A stretch of 64,000 bases of DNA from Methanobacterium sp. BRmetb2 (GTDB taxonomy: Archaea > Methanobacteriota > Methanobacteria > Methanobacteriales > Methanobacteriaceae). The stretch spans positions 186,001 to 250,000 of the forward strand of contig CP022705.1 in assembly GCA_003491285.1 (NCBI GenBank), written 5' to 3'. Below the pieces are notes generated by a model. It was not told the DNA's origin, did no database searches, and worked only from the letters and a program-made list of their open reading frames with translations. The translations under genes were made by a program, and so were the position numbers. This document shows positions 56,980 to 64,000 of the stretch, piece after piece; the first letter of the stretch is position 1; the number at the start of each line of letters is the position of its first letter.

Positions 56980-58311
56980 ATGCCAACATATGAAGATAGA
57001 ATAGACCTATACGGGGTGAATGGAAAGCTTTTAGAAGAAAATGTTCCTTTAGAAGCAGTTAGCCCCATGATAAATCCTACAATCGAAAAAATAGTGCATG
57101 AAGTGAAACGTTCAGTTGCTATTAATTTATCAGGAATAGAAACATCACTAGAAAAGGCAGCTTACGGTGGAAAATCAAATTTTGTCCCTGGAAGGGAATT
57201 AAAAATACCCTTGGTTGACAATGTAGACTTGATATCTGAAAAGATTAGACGAATGATTCAAGTCAAAGAAGATGATGATTTTAACATCAAACTCATCAAC
57301 GGGGGCAAACAAATGCTGGTACAATTGCCTTCACAGAGAATGACTATGGCAGCAGATTATACTGTTTCCACTTTAGTAACAGGAGGAGCAGTAATTCAAG
57401 CAATCATAGATACATTTGATGTTGATAAGTTCGATGCACCTGCAGTTAAAACTGCTGTTTTAGGAAGATATCCTCAAACTGTAGATTTCTCAGGGGCAAA
57501 CATTACTGCCCTACTTGGACCGCCAGTTATGCTGGAAGGACTTGGATACGGTCTTCGAAATATAATGGCTAACCACGTGGTTGCAATTACCAAGAAAAAT
57601 ACCCTTAACGCAGTAGCTTTATCTTCAATTTTGGAACATACATCTATGTTTGAAACAGGTGATGCATTAGGTGCATTTGAAAGATATCATCTTTTAGGGA
57701 TGGCATATCAGGGATTAAACGCTAATAATCTCGTATTTGACTTGGTCAAAGAAAACGGGAAAGGTACAGTGGGAACTGTTGTTGCATCATTAGTTGAAAG
57801 AGCCTTAGACGATGGAGTAATAAAAGTAGCAAAAACAATGCCGTCAGGATACAAAGTATATGAACCTACAGATTGGGCATTATGGAATGCTTACGCTGCA
57901 TCTGGATTGATAAGTGCAGTAATTGTTAACATAGGTGCATCTAGAGCCGCTCAAGGAATAGCATCCACAATATTATACTACAACGACATATTGGAATATG
58001 AGACTAGTCTTCCTAGCGTAGATTATGGACGTGTGGAAGGTACAGGTGTAGGTATGAGTTTCTTCTCCCACTCAATTTATGGAGGAGGCGGTCCAGGAAC
58101 TTTCCACGGAAACCACGTTGTAACTAGACATAGTAAAGGATTTGCAATCCCATGTTCTGCTGCAGCAATGTGTTTAGATGCAGGGACACAGATGTTTTCA
58201 GTTGAAGCGACATCCGGATTGGTGGGCACAGTTTACGGAGATATAAACTACTTCAAAGAACCAATAAAATATGTAGCAGATGGAGCTCGAGAAATAAAAG
58301 ATAAAATATAA
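56980..58311 (+). CDS. mrtB: Methyl-coenzyme M reductase II beta subunit
   Basis: A 443-residue MCR beta subunit, part of the methane-forming enzyme. Family motifs such as YSTxLVTGGAV-like [45 protein letters not shown] and [22 protein letters not shown] are present. The operon order B-D-G-A without a C gene marks isoenzyme II (mrt). ATG at 56980 has AGAGGTG upstream; an earlier ATG at 56950 does not. Confidence 0.96.
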   Translation: MPTYEDRIDLYGVNGKLLEENVPLEAVSPMINPTIEKIVHEVKRSVAINLSGIETSLEKAAYGGKSNFVPGRELKIPLVDNVDLISEKIRRMIQVKEDDDFNIKLINGGKQMLVQLPSQRMTMAADYTVSTLVTGGAVIQAIIDTFDVDKFDAPAVKTAVLGRYPQTVDFSGANITALLGPPVMLEGLGYGLRNIMANHVVAITKKNTLNAVALSSILEHTSMFETGDALGAFERYHLLGMAYQGLNANNLVFDLVKENGKGTVGTVVASLVERALDDGVIKVAKTMPSGYKVYEPTDWALWNAYAASGLISAVIVNIGASRAAQGIASTILYYNDILEYETSLPSVDYGRVEGTGVGMSFFSHSIYGGGGPGTFHGNHVVTRHSKGFAIPCSAAAMCLDAGTQMFSVEATSGLVGTVYGDINYFKEPIKYVADGAREIKDKI

Positions 58312-58333
58312 AAATAATATTTGTGGCGGTAAT

Positions 58334-58822
58334 ATGGAAAAAATTAAAGCCGTAGATGTAAAAATATTTCCTTACCGACGTTTAAAGCCCGAAACTGCCG
58401 AGAAAATACTTAATCGTATTATGGAATTTGATGGGATTTTAAGGATTTTGGTAAATGGAAAATCCATACCTAAAATTATAGGTTATGGTCCTGCAAAGGG
58501 AACACCAGTTAATCATGAAGATAGAAAGGTTATTAAAGTAAAAAAAGAAAATTTAGAACTTTTTGTTACAGTTGGGGAATTAATAATAACCTTAAGGTAT
58601 GAAAAACTGGACTTATTCCTGAAAAAATTAGAAAAGTTGTTAAAAAATAATTTAAGCTGTGAATATGATGTTTCAGCAGGTATTTTTACAAAAACGAATA
58701 TTACTGTTTCTGATTATTTAAAATTAGGTTTAGGATTTGAGGAAGGTATTGATCCTTCCCTAATAGGAATGGTAGATCCTAACTCAAAGTCCTGTGATAC
58801 TATAAAATTAATAGGTGATTAA
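58334..58822 (+). CDS. mrtD: MCR operon protein D
   Basis: A 162-residue McrD-family protein (VKIFPYRRLKPETAEKILNRI...RILVNGKSIPKIIGYGPAKGTPVNHEDRK). McrD is not a subunit of mature MCR and probably assists F430 insertion or assembly. It lies between mrtB and mrtG with its stop abutting the mrtG start. Confidence 0.94.
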   Translation: MEKIKAVDVKIFPYRRLKPETAEKILNRIMEFDGILRILVNGKSIPKIIGYGPAKGTPVNHEDRKVIKVKKENLELFVTVGELIITLRYEKLDLFLKKLEKLLKNNLSCEYDVSAGIFTKTNITVSDYLKLGLGFEEGIDPSLIGMVDPNSKSCDTIKLIGD

Positions 58823-59617
58823 ATGTCTTATAAAGCTCAGTACTCCCCTGGAGAAACAAAAATTGCTGAAAATCGTAAAAATCATATGGACCCTGATTTC
58901 GAACTTAAAAAGATTAGGGAAATTGCGGATGAAGATATAGTTAAAATTTTAGGTCATAGAAACCCTGGAGAAGGTTACAAAACTGTACATCCGCCTCTTG
59001 AAGAAATGGATTTTGAAGAGGATATGATGAAAGAACTGGTAGAACCTTTAGCTGGTGCAAAAGAAGGTAACCGAACAAGATATGTTCAATTTACAGATTC
59101 AATGTACAATGCACCTGCACAACCATATGATAGAGCTAGAACTTACATGTGGAGATTTAGAGGTGTAGATACTGGAACATTATCCGGAAGACAAGTTATA
59201 GAAATAAGGGAACTAGATTTAGAAAAAATATCAAAAACATTGGTTGAAACGGAATTCTTTGACCCTGCAAAAACAGGTATACGCGGTGCAACTGTCCACG
59301 GTCATTCATTAAGATTGGACGAAAATGGGTTGATGTTTGATGCTCTTCAAAGATACGTGTACAATGAAGAAACTAATCAAATATCTTACATAAAGGACCA
59401 GGTTGGAAGACCCTTAGACGAGCCAGTGGATATGGGTGAGGCCTTAGATGAGGACCACCTCAAAGAAATAACCACAATTTACAGAAGTGATAACATAAGT
59501 ATGCGAGAAGATAAAGAAGCAATCGAGGTTGTTGAAACAATTCACTCAGCGAGGACCGATGGTGGATTTGGATTAGAAGTTTTCAAAAGTGATTTAAAGC
59601 GTAAATTAGGTGAATAA
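58823..59617 (+). CDS. mrtG: Methyl-coenzyme M reductase II gamma subunit
   Basis: A 264-residue MCR gamma subunit. Diagnostic stretches are [32 protein letters not shown] and [32 protein letters not shown] lies five bases before the ATG. It overlaps the end of the ribosome site for mrtA, as in a tightly coupled operon. Confidence 0.97.
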   Translation: MSYKAQYSPGETKIAENRKNHMDPDFELKKIREIADEDIVKILGHRNPGEGYKTVHPPLEEMDFEEDMMKELVEPLAGAKEGNRTRYVQFTDSMYNAPAQPYDRARTYMWRFRGVDTGTLSGRQVIEIRELDLEKISKTLVETEFFDPAKTGIRGATVHGHSLRLDENGLMFDALQRYVYNEETNQISYIKDQVGRPLDEPVDMGEALDEDHLKEITTIYRSDNISMREDKEAIEVVETIHSARTDGGFGLEVFKSDLKRKLGE

Positions 59618-59618
59618 A

Positions 59619-61274
59619 ATGGAAAACGAAAAAAAATTGTTTCTAAAAGCTTTAAAAAATAAATTTGACGAGGATCCTAACGAACATTACACAGACTATT
59701 ATTGCTTTGGAGGTTGGGAGCAGTCACCTCGTAAAAAAGAATTTAATGAATATGCTGAAAAACTAGAGAAAGAAAGAGGAGGTCTTCCATTTTATAATCC
59801 GGATATCGGGGTTCCATTAGGCCAGAGAAAGTTAATGGCCTATAAAATATCTGGAACAGACACTTACGTAGAAGGTGACGATCTCCATTTCTGTAATAAC
59901 AGTGCAATTCAGCAGTTATCAGATGATATAAAAAGAACCATTATTGTGGGTATGGACACTGGCCATGCCGTTCTAGAAAAACGTTTAGGTGTAGAAGTTA
60001 CACCAGAAACCATAAATAATTATATGGAAACAATAAACCACGCCCTCCCTGGAGGAGCTGTTGTTCAAGAACACATGGTAGAAGTTCATCCAGGTTTAGT
60101 AGGAGATTGTTATGCTAAAATATTTACAGGAGACGATAATCTCGCTGATGAACTTGATAAAAGGTTTATGATAGATATAAACAAAGAATTTCCAGAAGAA
60201 CAAGCCGAGATGTTGAAAAGTTACGTTGGCAGCAAAACCTATCAGATAAGTAGAGTACCTACACTGGTTGTAAGAACTTGCGACGGAGGAACAGTATCCA
60301 GATGGTCTGCAATGCAGATTGGTATGAGTTTCATTTCAGCATACAAACTCTGTGCAGGGGAAGCCGCAATAGCAGACTTTTCATATGCAGCAAAACATGC
60401 CGATGTAATTGAAATGGGAACATTTTTACCAGCTAGAAGGGCAAGAGGACCAAACGAGCCAGGAGGAATTGCATTTGGAGTTTTAGCAGATATGATTCAG
60501 ACCTCCAGGATTTCAGATGACCCTGCCAAAATTAGTTTAGAAGTTATAGCAGCCGCAGCAGCTATTTACGACCAGATCTGGCTCGGTTCTTACATGTCTG
60601 GTGGTGTCGGGTTTACACAATATGCAACTGCTTCTTACACAGATGATATATTAGACGACTTTGTATACTATGGAAAGGAATATGTGGAAGATAAATATGG
60701 TATTTGTGGAACCAAAGCAGATATGGATGTTGTAAAAGATATTTCAACTGAAGTAACATTATATGCAATGGAACAATATGAAATTCCAACACTCTTAGAG
60801 GATCATTTTGGAGGATCACAAAGAGCAGCAGTAGCTGCAGCAGCAGCAGGATGTTCTACCGCGTTTGCTACAGGAAACTCAAATGCGGGAATTAATGGAT
60901 GGTATTTAAGCCAAATCTTGCATAAAGAAGTTCACAGTAGACTAGGTTTCTATGGATACGATCTTCAAGATCAATGTGGAGCTTCAAACTCATTATCCGT
61001 AAGAAGTGATGAAGGGTTAATCCATGAGTTAAGAGGACCTAATTATCCTAACTATGCTATGAATGTAGGTCACCAGCCAGAATATGCTGGAATAGCCCAA
61101 GCACCTCACGCTGCAAGGGGCGACGCTTTTTGTGTCAATCCTTTAATCAAGATAGCCTTTGCAGATAAAAACCTTGCATTTGACTTTGAAAGACCAAGAA
61201 AATCCATTGCCAAAGGTGCATTAAGAGAATTCATGCCTGGCGGTGAAAGAGCTTTAATTAATCCCGCAGGTTAG
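59619..61274 (+). CDS. mrtA: Methyl-coenzyme M reductase II alpha subunit
   Basis: A 551-residue catalytic subunit of the F430 enzyme that releases methane. The Ni-F430-ligating Gln is in [11 protein letters not shown]. Sites modified in MCR are present: the His in [10 protein letters not shown], the Arg in [12 protein letters not shown], the Gln in [14 protein letters not shown], and the thioglycine/S-methylcysteine region [17 protein letters not shown] at 59619 follows GGTG; a GTG at 59610 lies in that site. A hairpin-T terminator follows. Confidence 0.98.
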   Translation: MENEKKLFLKALKNKFDEDPNEHYTDYYCFGGWEQSPRKKEFNEYAEKLEKERGGLPFYNPDIGVPLGQRKLMAYKISGTDTYVEGDDLHFCNNSAIQQLSDDIKRTIIVGMDTGHAVLEKRLGVEVTPETINNYMETINHALPGGAVVQEHMVEVHPGLVGDCYAKIFTGDDNLADELDKRFMIDINKEFPEEQAEMLKSYVGSKTYQISRVPTLVVRTCDGGTVSRWSAMQIGMSFISAYKLCAGEAAIADFSYAAKHADVIEMGTFLPARRARGPNEPGGIAFGVLADMIQTSRISDDPAKISLEVIAAAAAIYDQIWLGSYMSGGVGFTQYATASYTDDILDDFVYYGKEYVEDKYGICGTKADMDVVKDISTEVTLYAMEQYEIPTLLEDHFGGSQRAAVAAAAAGCSTAFATGNSNAGINGWYLSQILHKEVHSRLGFYGYDLQDQCGASNSLSVRSDEGLIHELRGPNYPNYAMNVGHQPEYAGIAQAPHAARGDAFCVNPLIKIAFADKNLAFDFERPRKSIAKGALREFMPGGERALINPAG

Positions 61275-61291
61275 GGAGTATCCCTTTTAAA

Positions 61292-61320
61292 TGTGGATTA
61301 TTTCCACAATTTTTTTATTT
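61292..61320 (+). terminator. mrt operon terminator
   Basis: TGTGGA-TTATT-TCCACA (61292-61308) is a perfect 6-bp hairpin followed by two T-runs, 18 bases after the mrtA stop. This is a typical intrinsic-like terminator. Confidence 0.8.
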
Positions 61321-61518
61321 TTTTAATATTGTTCTATTCCAAACTAATTTTTAAATAGTCTATTTTAATAGCAATAACATTAATTATTTTATTTTAGGTA
61401 ACAGATAACAATAATTTAAAAGATGCCAATACAATTTAAATTATTCAGCACTGTAAAAAATTATTTTATAAACATAATACTATATATCTAATACAAATAA
61501 AGAAAAATGGGTGAATAT

Positions 61519-62232
61519 ATGTCAATCGTAGAGAGAAGGGAAAGAGAAAAAAAGAAACGAAAAAATGATATTATCAACGCTGCAGAAAGACTATTCTTTT
61601 CAAAAGGCTATGATAATGTTTCTATGAATGACATAGCACAAGATGTAGAACTTTCCAAAGCAACTATATATTTATATTTTGAAAATAAAGAGTCACTATT
61701 TTTTACAATTGTACTGAGGGGAACTAGAATCTTAAACTCTATGATCAAAAAAGCAGTGCATAATGAAGATAAAGGTATAAACCTGGTAAATGCATATAGA
61801 ACTGCTTATTACAAGTTTACCAAAGAATATCCAGATTATATCCAGATCTATAACTATTTCCAGTCTGGAAGGTTCAATTTGGCTAGTAAAAAAATTATTG
61901 AAAATGAAATTGTAAAGAAAGAAACTAAAAAACAATCAGGTAATTCCCTACCATATATTAGTGAATGTGCAATGGAAATTCTCAAGTTGCGTAATGAAAG
62001 ATTCTCAATTCTCTGTCAATCAATTAAAAAAGGTATTGACGATGGGACAATTCGTCAAAATTTGGATCCTGTTGAAGTTACAGTATTGTTATCTGCAATA
62101 TCCAAAAGCTTGTCCCACATACCACATGATCATGAAAAAATGCTCCAAAGTCGTGGAATAGATCATGATAAATATTTTAGGGATGTTAGTGAATTTATAC
62201 AGCGTATGATAATGAACAAAGAGATTGAATAA
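61519..62232 (+). CDS. TetR/AcrR-family regulator
   Basis: A 237-residue repressor. The TetR helix-turn-helix is at about 15-60 (NDIINAAERLFFSKGYDNVSMNDIAQDVELSKATIYLYFENKESLFF). The C-terminal helical ligand domain is unassigned. ATG at 61519 has GGTG five bases upstream. It follows mrtA and may act on nearby genes, but no target site is evident. Confidence 0.92.
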   Translation: MSIVERREREKKKRKNDIINAAERLFFSKGYDNVSMNDIAQDVELSKATIYLYFENKESLFFTIVLRGTRILNSMIKKAVHNEDKGINLVNAYRTAYYKFTKEYPDYIQIYNYFQSGRFNLASKKIIENEIVKKETKKQSGNSLPYISECAMEILKLRNERFSILCQSIKKGIDDGTIRQNLDPVEVTVLLSAISKSLSHIPHDHEKMLQSRGIDHDKYFRDVSEFIQRMIMNKEIE

Positions 62233-63017
62233 AAATATTTCCAGTAAAAAATCTACAATTTCTCATGAAAGATTACCAATAAATTCAATCAATATAAACA
62301 AAATTGTTATATTATTTAATAAGCTGATTAGGTTATACTCCTTTTTTATAAAATTTATTTAACTGATCCATTGAAAGGAAATTTAGCATATTTCTTAATT
62401 TGGACTTAATTTGGAAATTTTAAAAAAGTTTGATTTTAAATTAAAAAATTATTATTAAAAAGTTTATAAGGCACCGATAAGGAGTTATTTGATTATAAAC
62501 TTAGATTTCGATGCCCTATTCCTTTTTTAGTGTTTACGGGTCTATAATGGCAGATAGACTTTTAATGGGTATATTCAAGGAGGGAATATGGTTCAAATAA
62601 ACACTTGAATTTTTTTGTTTGAGGTAATAACTATCTTTTTTGCCATTAAAGGATGGTTATTCTTTATTTTATTTAATACTTTCTATTTATTTCGTATTAT
62701 TACTTAAAGGTAGAATTTCTTTCTATTGTTAATACATTTTGGATAAAAATCAATACTATTTGAAATTAAAATTATTTTGCATAATGAATTTTGAATACAA
62801 AATTAAAATCAAAATTAAGAAGCCACTAATTTATTTATCTTAATTGTATTATTTAGTGAAATCAAATTTTATGTTTTCAGTTAATATTGCTATTTTTACC
62901 AATATTTTTTTATATAAATTTAGACTAATAGAGGTCATATCATAACTATGTCTAAAGGAGTATTACTAATTATTGGATATAGGAACGAATAGTAATAATT
63001 AGAATATAGGTGTTCAA
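62233..63017. other. Long intergenic region holding a putative structured RNA
   Basis: This 785-bp stretch has no convincing protein gene. Its central part (62460-62670) contains several perfect inverted repeats, annotated separately. Nearer the GNAT gene, CTAATTATT and AATAATTAG form a 9-bp dyad at about 62966-63002, flanked by AGTATTACTAA and TAGTAATAATTAG. This is a likely operator for the GNAT gene. Confidence 0.45.
62460..62670 (+). ncRNA. Candidate small structured RNA
   Basis: The outer stem is AGTGTTTA/TAAACACT (62529-62536, 62598-62605). It encloses two perfect hairpins, GTCTAT/ATAGAC (62540-62559) and ATATTC/GAATAT (62571-62589, loop AAGGAGG). This is a 77-nt three-way junction. 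A hairpin AATAACTATC/GATGGTTATT (62626-62661) before a T-rich run could terminate it. AGTTTATAAGG at 62461 is a possible TATA box. To the left, GGCACCGA and TCGATGCC (62470-62515) pair. The strand is not settled; plus is favoured by the TATA box and terminator. Confidence 0.45.
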
Positions 63018-63533
63018 ATGAGCTACTTCAGAATCAAAAAGTTAGAAAAAGAGGATATTCAACTTTTTAAAGTCCGTAAATTTCTTTTTAATATAATTGA
63101 AGAAGAATTTGGATATGGTTACATTCCAGAATACCATAAAGATATAAAAGCCCTGGCTGACCATTATATTTACCCCATGAAAAATCAATTTTACATGGCA
63201 ATTCACAATAAAACCCAAAAAGTTATTGGTACTCTAGGCATTAGATCCTATGATAAAAACTTTGAAATTTTTGATGGAGTTTATCAAGCAGAAGATACAG
63301 CCAGTATATGGAGAGTTTTTGTTGATAACAGGTACAGAAGAAATGGAGTTGCCTCTTCACTGGTTAAAACTGCTGAGAAATTCTGTGAAAATGCAGGTTA
63401 TAAACAGATATATTTACATACCCATAAAACAGTGCAGGGGTCTGTGGACTTCTGGATATCAAAGGGATATAAAATTACTGAAGACACCAATAATGAATTA
63501 GGAACTGTACACATGGAAAAACTAATTTTATGA
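63018..63533 (+). CDS. GNAT-family N-acetyltransferase
   Basis: A 171-residue acetyltransferase. The acetyl-CoA-binding segment is WRVFVDNRYRRNGVASSLVKTAEKFCENAG (about 95-125), with the R/Q-x-x-G-x-A pyrophosphate loop. The C-terminal FWISKGYKITEDTNNELGTVHMEK is typical. Substrate unknown. AGGTG precedes the ATG. It has a separate promoter with a 9-bp dyad upstream. Confidence 0.88.
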   Translation: MSYFRIKKLEKEDIQLFKVRKFLFNIIEEEFGYGYIPEYHKDIKALADHYIYPMKNQFYMAIHNKTQKVIGTLGIRSYDKNFEIFDGVYQAEDTASIWRVFVDNRYRRNGVASSLVKTAEKFCENAGYKQIYLHTHKTVQGSVDFWISKGYKITEDTNNELGTVHMEKLIL

Positions 63534-63600
63534 AATAAAAAGAATAAAAAAGTAGTAATTCCCTGCTATGTCCTCAAAATAAAGAGTTATATCCAATTTT

Positions 63601-64000
63601 TTATGACATTTTTCTTTTCATCCAGAAAGCACCAATAGACAGACCTGTCAAAGCTCCAATCAAAAGACCTGTGACGAATGGAATTAAAAAGTTACTGGAG
63701 TTATTAGAACTATCTTCACTGGAAGCCGCAGTGATATTCAATTTGTTTAAACTCTCTTTAATTGAATTTTCATCGGCAGCAGATACTATTACTCTGTTGG
63801 ATAGATCAGGATTTTCTGATAAAAACTTATTGACTGTATCCTGATAAGCCACTGCAATGATTTTTTTATCAGGATTGGTAAGAGCATGTTCCAGTTGATG
63901 GGTCACATCCGAATCTGATTTAAATATGTATACACCAACTTCCACTCCCAGTTCATCTACTGTTTCTTTGGCCATCTTCCCTGTAGAATCATCAGCAATT
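63601..64000 (-). CDS. Membrane-anchored protein, partial (N-terminus outside the window)
   Basis: The reading frame is open to the window edge. Codons before the ATG at 63975 continue in frame (IADDSTGK), so the protein probably starts outside. The visible 130 or so residues have an alpha/beta region (VGVYIFKSDSDVTHQLEHALTNPDKKIIAVAYQD), a Ser/Asn-rich linker and a C-terminal membrane helix (FLIPFVTGLLIGALTGLSIGAFW) ending in KRKMS. The architecture suggests an extracellular domain tethered at its C-terminus. No family was recognised. Confidence 0.65.
   Translation of the reverse strand, partial: IADDSTGKMAKETVDELGVEVGVYIFKSDSDVTHQLEHALTNPDKKIIAVAYQDTVNKFLSENPDLSNRVIVSAADENSIKESLNKLNITAASSEDSSNNSSNFLIPFVTGLLIGALTGLSIGAFWMKRKMS

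Noticed and set aside
62529..62605. tRNA-like 77-nt unit with 8-bp closing stem and a GGTTCAAAT sequence
   Set aside because: There is no T-arm stem around TTCAAAT, no D-arm of tRNA form and no usable anticodon arm. A three-way junction fits better.

Overview
This is an AT-rich chromosomal window from a hydrogenotrophic methanogen of the order Methanobacteriales, most likely genus Methanobacterium. The evidence is an mrtBDGA methyl-coenzyme M reductase II operon, the [Fe]-hydrogenase gene hmd with its FeGP-cofactor genes (hcg), an flp operon, archaeal ribosomal/LSm genes, TTTATATA-type TATA boxes and GGTG-N5-start ribosome binding sites. The genus is an inference; no rRNA or tRNA lies in the window.

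Layout. 0-8.3 kb: an LSm-L37e-Toprim operon, a PUA protein, the deformylase arfB, a Ski2-like helicase, and an acyl-CoA ligase/thioesterase/XRE-cupin set. 9.2-13.1 kb: two tandem amtB-glnK operons with NrpR-type operators. 13.3-16.5 kb: pdxS, a PfkB kinase and a HisA-like protein. 16.6-34.6 kb: a large apparent cobamide (B12-type) acquisition locus. It holds two giant CobN-like proteins with signal peptides and C-terminal membrane anchors, an ExbB-like channel with a DUF2149 partner, a DUF2162 membrane protein, a complete ECF transporter, CbiZ amidohydrolase, a soluble MtrA paralogue and a PP-loop ATPase. 35-42 kb: an MFS exporter, a radical SAM protein, nikR, and a feoA-feoA-feoB operon behind three DtxR-type operators, then a 43-codon gene and a strong hairpin. 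41.3-49.8 kb: a nicotianamine-synthase-like gene with a radical SAM partner, then hcgFE, hcgDCBA and hmd. 50.4-56.5 kb: flpECBD, hmdII and hmdC/hcgG. 57-61.3 kb: mrtBDGA. 61.5-64 kb: a TetR regulator, a putative structured RNA, a GNAT enzyme and the end of a membrane-anchored protein.

How it fits together. The window is dominated by metals and metallocofactors: cobalt/corrinoid (CobN-like/ECF/CbiZ/MtrA), iron (feo and the FeGP cofactor), nickel (nikR, mrt, possibly the opine-like metallophore) and nitrogen (amtB/glnK). The most interesting candidate system is the 16.6-34.6 kb locus. Chelatase-fold proteins appear to sit outside the membrane and could be energised by an ExbB-type motor, handing corrinoids to an ECF importer. 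Three of its promoters share one inverted-repeat operator, TTCAAGT-N2-ACTTGAA. The second is a set of unexplained structured RNAs: a roughly 165-nt leader before hcgE, a related motif before the 43.5 kb methyltransferase-like gene, and a GGGCATC...GATGCCC hairpin with a shared loop decamer after feo and in the hcgE leader.

Several starts were moved to match ribosome binding sites. All homology statements come from reading motifs, not from searches.
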